Origin: Flavobacterium tructae
Lineage (GTDB): Bacteria; Bacteroidota; Bacteroidia; Flavobacteriales; Flavobacteriaceae
Length of the DNA: 64,000 nt
Direction: 5' to 3'
NCBI RefSeq assembly: GCF_002217475.1
Contig: NZ_MUHH01000023.1
Coordinates: 70,727-134,726 of the forward strand
The notes under the pieces were generated by a model. It was not told the DNA's origin. It saw nothing but the letters and a program-made list of their open reading frames with translations, and did no database searches. Below are positions 34,959 to 43,074 of the stretch, piece by piece (within the stretch, counting starts at the first letter, position 1; every line of letters starts with the position of its first letter). The translations under genes were made by a program, and so were the position numbers.

Positions 34959-35963
34959 ATGAATAATTTAAAAAAAGGAATACTATTCGCGACACTGTTT
35001 TCAGGTCTCTTTTTTATAAGCTGTAGCAATGACAGCAGCGAGGAGCTAATAGGAAACTGGGTTAAAAAATCGGCATTCGACGGACCAGCAAGATCCAGTG
35101 CTACCAGTTTTGTCATTGGCGATTATGCTTATGTCGCAACAGGTTATACCGGAGATGTTTATCTGAAAGATTTATGGTCGTATAATTCAACGGGAGATTA
35201 CTGGGAGCAAAAAGCGGATCTTCCGGGTATCGGAAGAAGTTCTGCCTCGGCTTTCGCCTTAAATCAAAAAGGATATCTTGGTTTGGGTTATGATGGAACT
35301 AATAAATTAAAAGATTTTTATCAGTACGATCCGAGCAGCAATACCTGGGCCCAAAAGACTGATTTTGCCGGAACAGGCCGCTACGCTGCGGTAGGTTTTC
35401 AGGCGGGTGGAAAAGCTTATTTTGGAACCGGTTATGATGGAAATTACCTAAAAGATTTCTATCAATACAACGATCAAGCCAATAGCTGGACGCTTGTAAA
35501 TGGTTTTAGCGGAAATAAAAGACGTAATGCCACTGCTTTTGTAATTGCCGATAAAGTTTATTTGGGAACGGGAATTAATAACGGAGTATATCAGGAAGAT
35601 TTTTGGGAATTTGATCCCGCCACTGAGGCATGGACCAGAAAACGAGACATTGATAAAGATACCGAAGACGACAGCTCCTATAATGATGATTATGCCGTTG
35701 TTCGTTCAAATGCCTCCGCTTTTGCCATGAATGGTTTGGGCTATGTTGTGGGAGGAGATAATATCAAAACCATCTGGGAATATAACCCTATCACCGATTT
35801 ATGGTCAGAAAAAACACCAATGGAGGGTGCAACCAGAACAGATGCCGTTGGCTTTGCCATCAACAATCGTGGTTTTTATATGCTTGGAAGAACGGGTTCA
35901 ACCTATTTTGATGATGCCTGGGAATTTAAACCGTTAGATGCACAAACAAGTAATGACAACTAA
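34959..35963 (+). CDS. Kelch-repeat lipoprotein
   Basis: A 334-residue lipoprotein (GLFFISC lipobox, then SNDSSEE). The mature part has six repeats of about 48 residues of the form R-S-AxxF-x-GYxGTG-x-D-x-W-YDPxxxxW, for example YLKDLWSYNSTGDYW and FYQYDPSSNTW. That gives a six-bladed Kelch beta-propeller. Surface or periplasmic binding domain, ligand unknown. It overlaps the DUF4907 gene and leads a four-gene run with a LytS/LytR two-component system. Confidence 0.88.
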   Translation: MNNLKKGILFATLFSGLFFISCSNDSSEELIGNWVKKSAFDGPARSSATSFVIGDYAYVATGYTGDVYLKDLWSYNSTGDYWEQKADLPGIGRSSASAFALNQKGYLGLGYDGTNKLKDFYQYDPSSNTWAQKTDFAGTGRYAAVGFQAGGKAYFGTGYDGNYLKDFYQYNDQANSWTLVNGFSGNKRRNATAFVIADKVYLGTGINNGVYQEDFWEFDPATEAWTRKRDIDKDTEDDSSYNDDYAVVRSNASAFAMNGLGYVVGGDNIKTIWEYNPITDLWSEKTPMEGATRTDAVGFAINNRGFYMLGRTGSTYFDDAWEFKPLDAQTSNDN

Positions 35964-36285
35964 AATAAAAATACCGTTCGTCTGGAGTAAAATCGGGAAG
36001 AATGTATTACTTACGGCACTTATTTTACAATTTTTAGCCTGCGCGAAAAATGAAACTTTTAAAATCGAAGCCTTCAAAACTACGTCAGGTTGGGGTTATT
36101 CGATTGCTACAAAGAACAAAATCATTATCAAGCAGGCTATTATTCCCGTTATAAACGACTCTAAAAGTTTTGCCTCAGAAAGTGATGCTTTAAAAGTGGC
36201 ACATTTAGTCGTGACCAGACTCGATCAAAATAGATCGCCAACAGTAACCAAAAATGATTTAATTTTATTAAAAATAAAATTATAG
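35953..36285 (+). CDS. DUF4907 family lipoprotein
   Basis: About 110 residues from the ATG at 35953, which overlaps the kelch gene by 11 bases; an alternative start at 35938 adds five residues. The signal LLTALILQFLAC is a lipobox, followed by AKNETFKIEAFKTTSGWGYSI, the DUF4907 core. The next ATG follows the stop directly at 36286. DUF4907 proteins are repeatedly found next to kelch lipoproteins, suggesting an envelope complex, probably the input of the sensor kinase downstream (inference). Confidence 0.8.
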   Translation: MTTKIKIPFVWSKIGKNVLLTALILQFLACAKNETFKIEAFKTTSGWGYSIATKNKIIIKQAIIPVINDSKSFASESDALKVAHLVVTRLDQNRSPTVTKNDLILLKIKL

Positions 36286-37392
36286 ATGAAACTCGATACG
36301 ATTAGAAATACAAGTTCAAACAAAATTTTACTGCACACTATCATCTGGGTTTTCTTTATTCTGACTTCATTAATTCAATTTTACGAAAGTCCGTTTAAGG
36401 TTAGCGCCGATTTTTATGTACAATGGAGCACGGGAATTGTTTTGTTTTATCTGAACTTTTTCTATCTGGTTCCTGTCTTGCTTTTGGAGAAAAAATACTG
36501 GCTTTATTTTGTATTTGTATTTGCCCTTATTTTACTTTTTATGATTATCAGAATCAATTATTTTATTCCTGATTTTAGTCAGGCAAGGCCTTTAAAAAAT
36601 TTACCGCCACCGGAAGATCTTAAGTTAATGTATAAAGGAACAAGAGTAAGGGCTGTTTTAGCAACAAGACAGCCTTTATTTTTTAAAATTGGCCCTTCGT
36701 TTTTCTATATTTTAATCATTACCATCAGCGCTATTATCAGAACGCTAACCGAATTTTACAACAATCAGCAAAACAAATTAATCGCCGAAACACACCGAAC
36801 CAATACAGAGCTGATCTATCTGCGCAAACAAACCAATCCGCATTTTTTATTCAATTCATTAAATAGTATATATTCTCTGGCACACAAAAAATCAGATTTA
36901 GTTCCCGATGCCATCGTAACCTTATCAGAATTGATGCGCTATATGCTGTATGAAACGGATAACAAAACGGTCGATTTAGAAAAAGAAATCAATTACATCC
37001 AGAACTACATTGAATTGCAAAAACTCAGATTAAACAATATTGAAGACATCGTAATCAATGTTCATGGAGACACCAGAAACAAATTTATTGAACCTTTATT
37101 ATTGATTTCGTTTGTCGAAAATGCGTTCAAATACGGAACCGATTACAAAGGTGCGGCTCACGTAAAAATTAAGATATTCATTCTAAACAGCAGTCTGGAT
37201 TTCTGGATTGAAAATACGATTGAAGATTATAGTAAAGATCCTGACAACTCCGGAATTGGACTGGTCAACATTCAAAACCGACTGGATTTACTTTATCCCA
37301 ATGCGCATAAACTTGATATCACACAAGACGACGAATTTTTTCGCGTACATTTGAATTTGGAATTGGATAAAATTCAAACCGCGATAGATTAG
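36286..37392 (+). CDS. LytS/YehU-type sensor histidine kinase
   Basis: A 368-residue histidine kinase of the LytS/YehU family. The N-terminal half has four hydrophobic segments (for example ILLHTIIWVFFILTSLI and YWLYFVFVFALILLFMII) spanning the membrane. The phosphoacceptor His186 is in QTNPHFLFNSLN, and the ATPase domain has ENAFKYG and GIGLVNIQNRL. Starts directly after the DUF4907 stop. Its partner is the LytTR regulator 138 bp downstream. Signal unknown; the two upstream lipoproteins are the obvious candidates. Confidence 0.92.
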   Translation: MKLDTIRNTSSNKILLHTIIWVFFILTSLIQFYESPFKVSADFYVQWSTGIVLFYLNFFYLVPVLLLEKKYWLYFVFVFALILLFMIIRINYFIPDFSQARPLKNLPPPEDLKLMYKGTRVRAVLATRQPLFFKIGPSFFYILIITISAIIRTLTEFYNNQQNKLIAETHRTNTELIYLRKQTNPHFLFNSLNSIYSLAHKKSDLVPDAIVTLSELMRYMLYETDNKTVDLEKEINYIQNYIELQKLRLNNIEDIVINVHGDTRNKFIEPLLLISFVENAFKYGTDYKGAAHVKIKIFILNSSLDFWIENTIEDYSKDPDNSGIGLVNIQNRLDLLYPNAHKLDITQDDEFFRVHLNLELDKIQTAID

Positions 37393-37530
37393 ACCTTTTT
37401 ACCTAAGGTTACTTTACAATAAAAGCTGAAAAGTTCTTCTACGTATTTTTATGATAATTTTAAAACTTATTTTATTGGTTTAAAAGTACTTTTAGCGCTA
37501 AACAAAACTTTAAAATTAAAACTTCAACAG

Positions 37531-38247
37531 ATGAAATGTGTAATTATAGACGATGAACCTTTAGCAGTTGAATTACTGGAAGATTTTGTTCAAAAAGTAG
37601 ATTCTCTCGAATTGATCCATACTTTCAACAATGCCATTGATGCTATTTCTTTCATCAATCAGAACAATGTTGATTTGATTTTTCTGGACATCCAGATGCC
37701 GCATTTCTCAGGAATTGATTTCTTAAATACGATCGAGAAAAAACCATTAGTTATTTTTACCACTGCTTTTTCTGATTATGCCGTTGAAGGTTTTAACCTC
37801 GGAGCAGTGGATTATTTGGTTAAACCTATTCCGTTTCACCGGTTTTTGAAATCGGTCGTACGGGCACAGCAGGTATTAAATCCGACCACAACGGTTCAGG
37901 CCATTTCAGAACACACTACCGCGCCGGAACTGGAACAGGATTTTATGTTCGTAAGAGCGGAGTACGAAAATGTAAAAATGAATTTCTCTGATATTCTATT
38001 TATTGAAGGACTAAAAGATTACGTAAAAATTTATACTATTGATAACAAATTTACTCTCACATTAATCAGTTTAATTAAGCTTGAAAATCTGCTTTCGAAC
38101 AAAGGCTTCTCCCGAATTCACCGCTCTTATATCATCAATATAAAACATGTGAAATCCATTCAGAAGAATAAAGTTTTGATTAGCGATAAACGCATTCCTA
38201 TTAGTGAAAGTTATAAGACTTCTTTCTTCGAAAGAATCAACCTTTAG
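37531..38247 (+). CDS. LytTR family response regulator
   Basis: A 238-residue response regulator. Receiver domain residues 1-120 with the acidic pocket IIDDEP, phosphoacceptor Asp53 in LIFLDIQMP, and the conserved Lys in YLVKPIPFHRF. LytTR DNA-binding domain in about 140-238 (FIEGLKDYVKIYT, FSRIHRSYIINIKHVK). Output is DNA binding by the LytTR beta-strands. It forms a pair with the kinase at 36286. Targets may include the kelch/DUF4907 genes (autoregulation is an inference). Confidence 0.93.
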   Translation: MKCVIIDDEPLAVELLEDFVQKVDSLELIHTFNNAIDAISFINQNNVDLIFLDIQMPHFSGIDFLNTIEKKPLVIFTTAFSDYAVEGFNLGAVDYLVKPIPFHRFLKSVVRAQQVLNPTTTVQAISEHTTAPELEQDFMFVRAEYENVKMNFSDILFIEGLKDYVKIYTIDNKFTLTLISLIKLENLLSNKGFSRIHRSYIINIKHVKSIQKNKVLISDKRIPISESYKTSFFERINL

Positions 38248-38321
38248 ATTCAATTTCAAAAATAGAAATTCCAATATGTTGCGTAAAACTTTTGGAATTT
38301 GGAATTTGAAACTTCTAATAT

Positions 38322-38846
38322 TTACAACGTTTCTTCATTTTTAAACCAACCGGAATACATGACGTAATTGTTTGAAATACGCTCAATTTCGCCTGCAAAA
38401 TCAGACTGATCAATGTCTTTTACTTTTTTAGCCGGGACACCTGCATAAATACTTCCTGAAGTTATGACCGTATTTTGAGTAACGACAGCACCGGCTGCAA
38501 TAATCGAGTTGCTTTCAACCACACAATTATCCATAACAATAGCGCCCATACCAATCAAAACATTATCGTGAATCGTGCAGCCGTGAACAATTGCATTGTG
38601 TCCTATGGAAACATTATTACCTATAATAGTAGGATGTTTTTGATACGTACAATGGATGATGGCACCGTCCTGAATGTTCACCTTATTTCCAATAGTAATA
38701 AAGTTAACATCACCACGAATAACTGCATTGAACCAAACACTGCAGGACTCTCCAAAAGTCACATCGCCCACAATTGTAGCATTTTCGGCCACATAACAAT
38801 CTTCTGGAATCAAAGGTGCTTTTCCGTTTACAGATTTAATCAGCAT
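38322..38846 (-). CDS. Gamma-carbonic anhydrase family protein
   Basis: A 174-residue left-handed beta-helix protein of the gamma-class carbonic anhydrase/transferase group (YrdA/PaaY-like). Hexapeptide repeats start near residue 20 (NATIVGDVTFGESCSVWFNAVIRGD-type pattern) and the metal-binding histidines lie in IIHCTYQKH and IGHNAIVHGC. Trimeric cytosolic metalloprotein in the family. The physiological activity of bacterial members is often unproven. The gene ends ten bases before the PorP/SprF stop region. Confidence 0.9.
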   Translation of the reverse strand: MLIKSVNGKAPLIPEDCYVAENATIVGDVTFGESCSVWFNAVIRGDVNFITIGNKVNIQDGAIIHCTYQKHPTIIGNNVSIGHNAIVHGCTIHDNVLIGMGAIVMDNCVVESNSIIAAGAVVTQNTVITSGSIYAGVPAKKVKDIDQSDFAGEIERISNNYVMYSGWFKNEETL

Positions 38847-38855
38847 AATATTTTT

Positions 38856-39845
38856 TTAATTAATGGCGGGACAATTACAATCGTAACGTTCCTTTTTACA
38901 AAATAAATTAATTCCGAGGGTAATTTGGTGATAGCCACCTGTGTCAAATTTCACATCACCCGTAACCTGAGAATAGGTATAAGCAAACATGAAATTTTTA
39001 TAGTTCACGCCAACGATTGGTGTAATATATTGCAGTTTTTGAGCAGCTACTCCACTTGATGAACTGTACTGAGTACCATTAAAACCTTTTCGATAAGACA
39101 AGGCAGCCCAAAGACTTCCAAAATCCATATTTTTATAGGCTTTAAGGTTTAAATCGATAGTCTTTTCTTTGGTTTTATCAAACACCTGAAGCATTACAGA
39201 TGGCTCCCAGGTTATTTTACTTCTTTTTCCAAAAACATAGCCTGCACTTAACAGAAACTTTCTTAGATTATTACTTTCATATTCGGTGTACAATTCTCTT
39301 CGGGTTTCCAGAACACCCTGAACTGTTGCATGGGCATAAAAATCAAGATAGTTGTACGATGCCCCAATATCTAAATTGAAGTACGAATCTTTTTGAATAG
39401 AGCCGAAAACGATAGGATCAAAAGTAGTTCCAAATTTAGTTTCATCCAATTGACTCTGAATCACTCCCCCACTAATACCAAATGAAAGCTGATTTAAATC
39501 GAGTTCATCTCTGGAAAACAAGATATGATGTGCATAGGTAAGTTTCAATCCTTTTTGAGAATGATAACCGTTTTTATCATTAAAAATAATAATTCCGGCT
39601 CCTGACCGCTCTCCTATTCTGCCATTAAAAGTCAACGTTTGTAAAGACGGCGCATCCTCCTGGCCAAACCATTGTTTTCTGGCAGTCAGTCTTATCTTGG
39701 CACAATTCGCCGCTCCTGCCATCGACGGATGGATCAGGTAATAATTATCAGACAAATAATCAGAGTAAACCGGTATCCCCTCTTGTGAATAAGAATAAGC
39801 GGATACAATTAGAAAAAACAATAAAACCCTGATTCTAAATTTCAT
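38856..39845 (-). CDS. PorP/SprF family type IX secretion membrane protein
   Basis: A 329-residue outer-membrane barrel protein (signal ending AYSYSQ). It begins GIPVYSDYLSDNYYLIHPS-like with the N-P-A/G start used by PorP/SprF proteins, and includes ARKQWFGQEDAPSLQTL, RSGAGIIIFNDKNGYHSQ and the end YHQITLGINLFCKK. PorP/SprF proteins assist secretion or surface attachment of specific T9SS cargo such as the SprB adhesin. Usually such genes lie next to a large secreted adhesin; none is visible here. Transcribed towards the gamma-carbonic anhydrase gene. Confidence 0.88.
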   Translation of the reverse strand: MKFRIRVLLFFLIVSAYSYSQEGIPVYSDYLSDNYYLIHPSMAGAANCAKIRLTARKQWFGQEDAPSLQTLTFNGRIGERSGAGIIIFNDKNGYHSQKGLKLTYAHHILFSRDELDLNQLSFGISGGVIQSQLDETKFGTTFDPIVFGSIQKDSYFNLDIGASYNYLDFYAHATVQGVLETRRELYTEYESNNLRKFLLSAGYVFGKRSKITWEPSVMLQVFDKTKEKTIDLNLKAYKNMDFGSLWAALSYRKGFNGTQYSSSSGVAAQKLQYITPIVGVNYKNFMFAYTYSQVTGDVKFDTGGYHQITLGINLFCKKERYDCNCPAIN

Positions 39846-39964
39846 AAAGACAATATTGAACGACTATATTTTAAACTCCTCTAATTTAATACGATTAATT
39901 TGAAAAGAGTCTTAATTATTTTATTAAAAAATCAAATATAGGTATTAGTAGAAAATAACTTTAC

Positions 39965-39987
39965 TAAATTTGTAAAAAATTACAAAT
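39965..39987 (+). promoter_or_regulatory. nifU-like gene promoter with overlapping palindrome
   Basis: TAAATTTG (39965-39972) fits the -7 consensus. It overlaps a perfect palindrome ATTTGTAA-AAAA-TTACAAAT at 39968-39987, which ends one base before the ATG. A repressor bound here would block both the promoter and the start codon region. Confidence 0.5.
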
Positions 39988-39988
39988 C

Positions 39989-40888
39989 ATGACAAAAATC
40001 ACCATAAAAGAAACTCAAAATCCAACGATATTAAAGTTTGAATTTGAGGATTTTATTACTCAGAATCAAAGCTTCGAATTCAAAAATATTGACGAAGCAC
40101 AAGCCTCTCCTTTAGCACAGCAATTATTCTATTTACCGTTTGTAAAAACCGTTTATATTTCAGGAAACTTTATCGCAATCGAAAGATATAGTATTGTAGA
40201 ATGGGATGATGTGAAAGATGCGGTTTCGGAACAAATTACTTCATTTGTAGACAAAGGAGGCGTAATCATTAAAGTTGAAGAAACCCAAGCCAAAAAACAA
40301 CCTATTACAGTTTATGGAGAAACCACTCCTAATCCTGCAGCTCTAAAATTTGTGGTGAGCAGAATGCTGACCAGAAACGCTGTTGAGTATAAAAACATCG
40401 ATCAGACTGCTTCTTCTCCATTAGCCAAAGAATTATTCAAATTTCCTTATGTGAAAGAAGTTTTTATTGATGAAAACTACATTTCGGTAACCAAATACGA
40501 CATCAATGACTGGCAGGAAATTACACTTGAAGTACGAACTTTTATCAAGCAATTTATTGAAAACGGAGGAACTGTTTTAGATGAAAGTCTAATTGAAACA
40601 GCTACTAAAAATGACATTACAAAAGACGAAGCATTTGACAAACTGGATGTTACTTCGCAACAAATCATTAACATTCTTGAAGAATACGTAAAACCTGCAG
40701 TTGCTGCTGACGGTGGAAATATTGCTTTTGACTCTTATAATGAAGAAGACAAAACAGTAAAAGTAATTCTACAAGGAGCTTGTAGTGGCTGCCCATCCTC
40801 AACTTTTACTTTAAAAAGCGGAATCGAAAATATGCTAAAAAGCATGTTAAATGACGAAGCCATTAAAGTAGAGGCTGTAAACGCTTAA
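39989..40888 (+). CDS. NifU family iron-sulfur scaffold with duplicated N-terminal domain
   Basis: A 299-residue Nfu-type Fe-S cluster scaffold/carrier. Residues about 1-95 and 105-195 are two copies of the Nfu N-terminal domain: QNPTILKFEF against PNPAALKFVV, SPLAQQLFYLPFVK against SPLAKELFKFPYVK. The C-terminal NifU domain (~215-299) carries the cluster-binding CSGCPSS. Cytosolic. A -7 element and palindrome lie just upstream, a terminator 28 bp downstream, so it is monocistronic. The domain duplication makes it longer than the common ~190-residue form. Confidence 0.93.
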   Translation: MTKITIKETQNPTILKFEFEDFITQNQSFEFKNIDEAQASPLAQQLFYLPFVKTVYISGNFIAIERYSIVEWDDVKDAVSEQITSFVDKGGVIIKVEETQAKKQPITVYGETTPNPAALKFVVSRMLTRNAVEYKNIDQTASSPLAKELFKFPYVKEVFIDENYISVTKYDINDWQEITLEVRTFIKQFIENGGTVLDESLIETATKNDITKDEAFDKLDVTSQQIINILEEYVKPAVAADGGNIAFDSYNEEDKTVKVILQGACSGCPSSTFTLKSGIENMLKSMLNDEAIKVEAVNA

Positions 40889-40915
40889 TTTTTTTTATCC
40901 TTTATAAAATACAGA

Positions 40916-40944
40916 AAGCGTCTGCCAATGGCAGGCGCTTTTTT
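40916..40944 (+). terminator. nifU-like gene terminator
   Basis: AAGCGTCTGCC and GGCAGGCGCTT pair (one G-U) around a short loop, followed by TTTTTC. It starts 28 bp after the stop. Confidence 0.9.
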
Positions 40945-41051
40945 CATTAAAACACATATCTCACTAATTATCAGCAAATTATTAATCAAATAACGCTGTA
41001 CTATTTTAAAAATAGTTAATATTGTATTCTAAACCAATCAATATCAAGACT

Positions 41052-41459
41052 ATGGGATTATCTTCATTCTTTAAGAATTTATTTGGCACAGCCAAAGATT
41101 CTGCTACTGATCTGGCACATCAGGCCGAAACCACTTTTGAACAAGCCAAAGAGGCCGCTGCTCCTTATATTGATAAAGCAGAAACCTTCGCCGAAGAAAC
41201 TTTTACAAAAGCCAAAGAAGCATCAGAACCACTGATTGAAACAGCAACGGATTATGCGCATCAGGCCAAAGATATTGTTAGCGAATATGTCGAAAAAGCA
41301 TCTGATTCTATAAGCGACGTAATTGATTCTGTAAAAGAAAAAACCAGCGAACTAACCGGAGAAACTAAGGCAATTGTTTCAGAAACCGTAACTGATATTA
41401 GCGAAAAAACGGTTACTAAAGCAGATGATGTTATTGACGGGACTACCGACAAGGAATAA
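41052..41459 (+). CDS. Amphipathic helical (YtxH/apolipoprotein-like) protein
   Basis: 135 residues from ATG 41052 (MGLSSFFKNLFG); an upstream in-frame start would add ten residues. Nearly the whole protein is a repeat of Ala, Lys, Glu, Asp and Thr in an amphipathic helical rhythm, with 11-residue-like units (AKDSATDLAHQ, AKEAAAPYIDK, AKEASEPLIET). Only one short hydrophobic end is seen. Such proteins resemble YtxH/LEA-like stress proteins, possibly membrane-associated. No enzyme motif. Alone before mscS. Confidence 0.75.
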   Translation: MGLSSFFKNLFGTAKDSATDLAHQAETTFEQAKEAAAPYIDKAETFAEETFTKAKEASEPLIETATDYAHQAKDIVSEYVEKASDSISDVIDSVKEKTSELTGETKAIVSETVTDISEKTVTKADDVIDGTTDKE

Positions 41460-41490
41460 AACTCCTTTTTCTTATCCCGGGAAATATTTT

Positions 41491-41498
41491 TATATTTG
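41491..41498 (+). promoter_or_regulatory. Candidate -7 element of mscS
   Basis: TATATTTG matches TAnnTTTG, with a T-rich -33 region near 41466-41470. Transcription would start near 41504, just before the hairpin at 41511-41536. Confidence 0.5.
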
Positions 41499-41510
41499 CA
41501 CAACTAATAT

Positions 41511-41536
41511 ACCTTCTCTTTGGGAAGGTTTTTTTA
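41511..41536 (+). terminator. Terminator-like hairpin in front of mscS
   Basis: ACCTTC and GAAGGT pair around a seven-base loop, followed by a run of eight T. It may end transcripts from the 41052-41459 gene. If the promoter at 41491 is used, it becomes the leader of mscS, 10 bp before the ATG at 41547. Its overlap with the longer start (41520) argues against that start. Confidence 0.6.
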
Positions 41537-41546
41537 TTCTAAAAAT

Positions 41547-42359
41547 ATGTACAATTCAGAACAGATTAGCAATTATGCTACTAAATTTATTAACGTATTA
41601 ATCGATTATTCTCCAAAATTAATCTCGGCATTCATCATTTTATTTGTCGGAATCTATGCCATCCGATTAATCAGCAGAATCATCACAAAAATAATGATCC
41701 AAAGAAATCTGGATCCCACATTGACCCGATTCCTCTCCGACATCCTGATTTGGGCACTCCGAATTTTATTGTTTGTGACTTTTATCTCAAAGCTTGGTAT
41801 TGAAACATCATCCTTTGTTGCCATATTAGGAGCAATGGGTCTTGCCGTAGGTTTGTCTTTACAGGGTTCTCTATCCAATTTTGCAGGAGGAATGCTGATT
41901 ATAGTATTCAAACCTTTCAAAGTAGGCGATACGATCGAGACCGCAGGAGGAGTTATTGCAACCGTGGTAGAAATTCAGATTTTTGTAACAAAGATGTTAA
42001 CCGCCAACAATCAAACTGTTTTTGTTCCAAATGGAGCTTTATCAAACGGTACCATCATCAATTATTCGATGCAGGGAGAACGAAGAGCCGATTTGACTTT
42101 TGCAGTTTCGTATGATTCTGATATAAAGAAGGCAAAAGACATTCTTTTGAACGTTTTAAACAACAATCCAAAAGTACTTAAAAAACCTGCTCCTGAGGTT
42201 TTTGTAAAAAACTTAACCGCAAGTTCTGTAGAGTTTGCCGTACGTCCGTGGGCAAAAAACGCTAATTACGGAGCTGTTTTTTCTGAGACTTTAGAGAATT
42301 GTAAAGCAGCATTAGATGAAGCCGGAATTTCGGTTCAGCCGTATACTCTTCAAAAATAA
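41547..42359 (+). CDS. Small-conductance mechanosensitive channel (MscS family)
   Basis: 270 residues from ATG 41547 (MYNSEQISN); the in-frame TTG at 41520 lies inside a hairpin and is rejected. Three TM segments (ISAFIILFVGIYAIRLI, ILIWALRILLFVTFI and the pore helix FVAILGAMGLAVGLSLQGSLSN). The beta domain with FKPFKVGDTIE and VPNGALSNGTIINYS, and the C-terminal alpha/beta domain, follow. Opens when membrane tension rises and releases solutes on osmotic downshock. Length matches E. coli MscS (286). Confidence 0.93.
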   Translation: MYNSEQISNYATKFINVLIDYSPKLISAFIILFVGIYAIRLISRIITKIMIQRNLDPTLTRFLSDILIWALRILLFVTFISKLGIETSSFVAILGAMGLAVGLSLQGSLSNFAGGMLIIVFKPFKVGDTIETAGGVIATVVEIQIFVTKMLTANNQTVFVPNGALSNGTIINYSMQGERRADLTFAVSYDSDIKKAKDILLNVLNNNPKVLKKPAPEVFVKNLTASSVEFAVRPWAKNANYGAVFSETLENCKAALDEAGISVQPYTLQK

Positions 42360-42365
42360 AAAGTT

Positions 42366-43040
42366 TTATGCTTTTTTTGATGGAGGAGCCATCATAAAAT
42401 CTTTTAAATAATAAGGTTCAAAATAAGCGACATCAACAGTGTCGCTTTTTTGATATTTATCATAACTGATTTTACTCATTGCAGCAGCCGAAGGATATTT
42501 GATCTCTTCCAAAAACACAAAATTTGATTGGGTTAAAACTGTTTTACATTTTTCGGCACAATCACCTACAAAATACACAGTCTCTGCATACCCCTTAAAA
42601 GAATCCTCGGTAATAATTTCAGCCTGAATGGTTCTTTCCACTTTTAAATCGGCTGTAAATACTTCACTGTATACTTCCATTCTTCTGGCATCCAGCATCG
42701 GAATAATTTTCCCTTCGGAAACCTTAGCTTGTGAAGCTAATGTTTGCAAAGTATCAACTGCAATCAAAGGAATATTTAAGGCAAAACACAATCCTTTAGC
42801 GGCCGAAACCCCAATACGCAGACCGGTATAAGACCCCGGTCCCTGGCTTACGGCAACAGCCACTAAATCCTCAGTCGCTACACCTGCTTCGGCAATTACC
42901 TCTTCGATAAAAACATGCAGTTTTTCGGCATGTGAATAACCTTCTTCGGCAATTTCCCTGCATATAATGGTTTCTCCGTTTTTAGCAATAGATACGGAGC
43001 AATTTTTGGTAGCGGTTTCAATATTGAGAATAAAAGACAA
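42366..43040 (-). CDS. tsaB: tRNA threonylcarbamoyladenosine biosynthesis protein TsaB
   Basis: Partner of TsaD in making the t6A modification at tRNA position 37. About 224 residues. The Hsp70/ASKHA-fold motif ILNIETATKNCSVSI starts the protein, and SQGPGSYTGLRIGVSAAKGL is the TsaB/TsaD signature. There is no ATG near the family N-terminus; TTG at 43040 (LSFILNIE) gives the normal start, a TTG at 43073 adds eleven residues and is less likely. Last gene of the efflux operon by position, 34 bp after the adaptor gene. Confidence 0.9.
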   Translation of the reverse strand: MSFILNIETATKNCSVSIAKNGETIICREIAEEGYSHAEKLHVFIEEVIAEAGVATEDLVAVAVSQGPGSYTGLRIGVSAAKGLCFALNIPLIAVDTLQTLASQAKVSEGKIIPMLDARRMEVYSEVFTADLKVERTIQAEIITEDSFKGYAETVYFVGDCAEKCKTVLTQSNFVFLEEIKYPSAAAMSKISYDKYQKSDTVDVAYFEPYYLKDFMMAPPSKKA

Positions 43041-43074
43041 TGTATGTAATTTTAAATTTTTATTATGATGCAAA

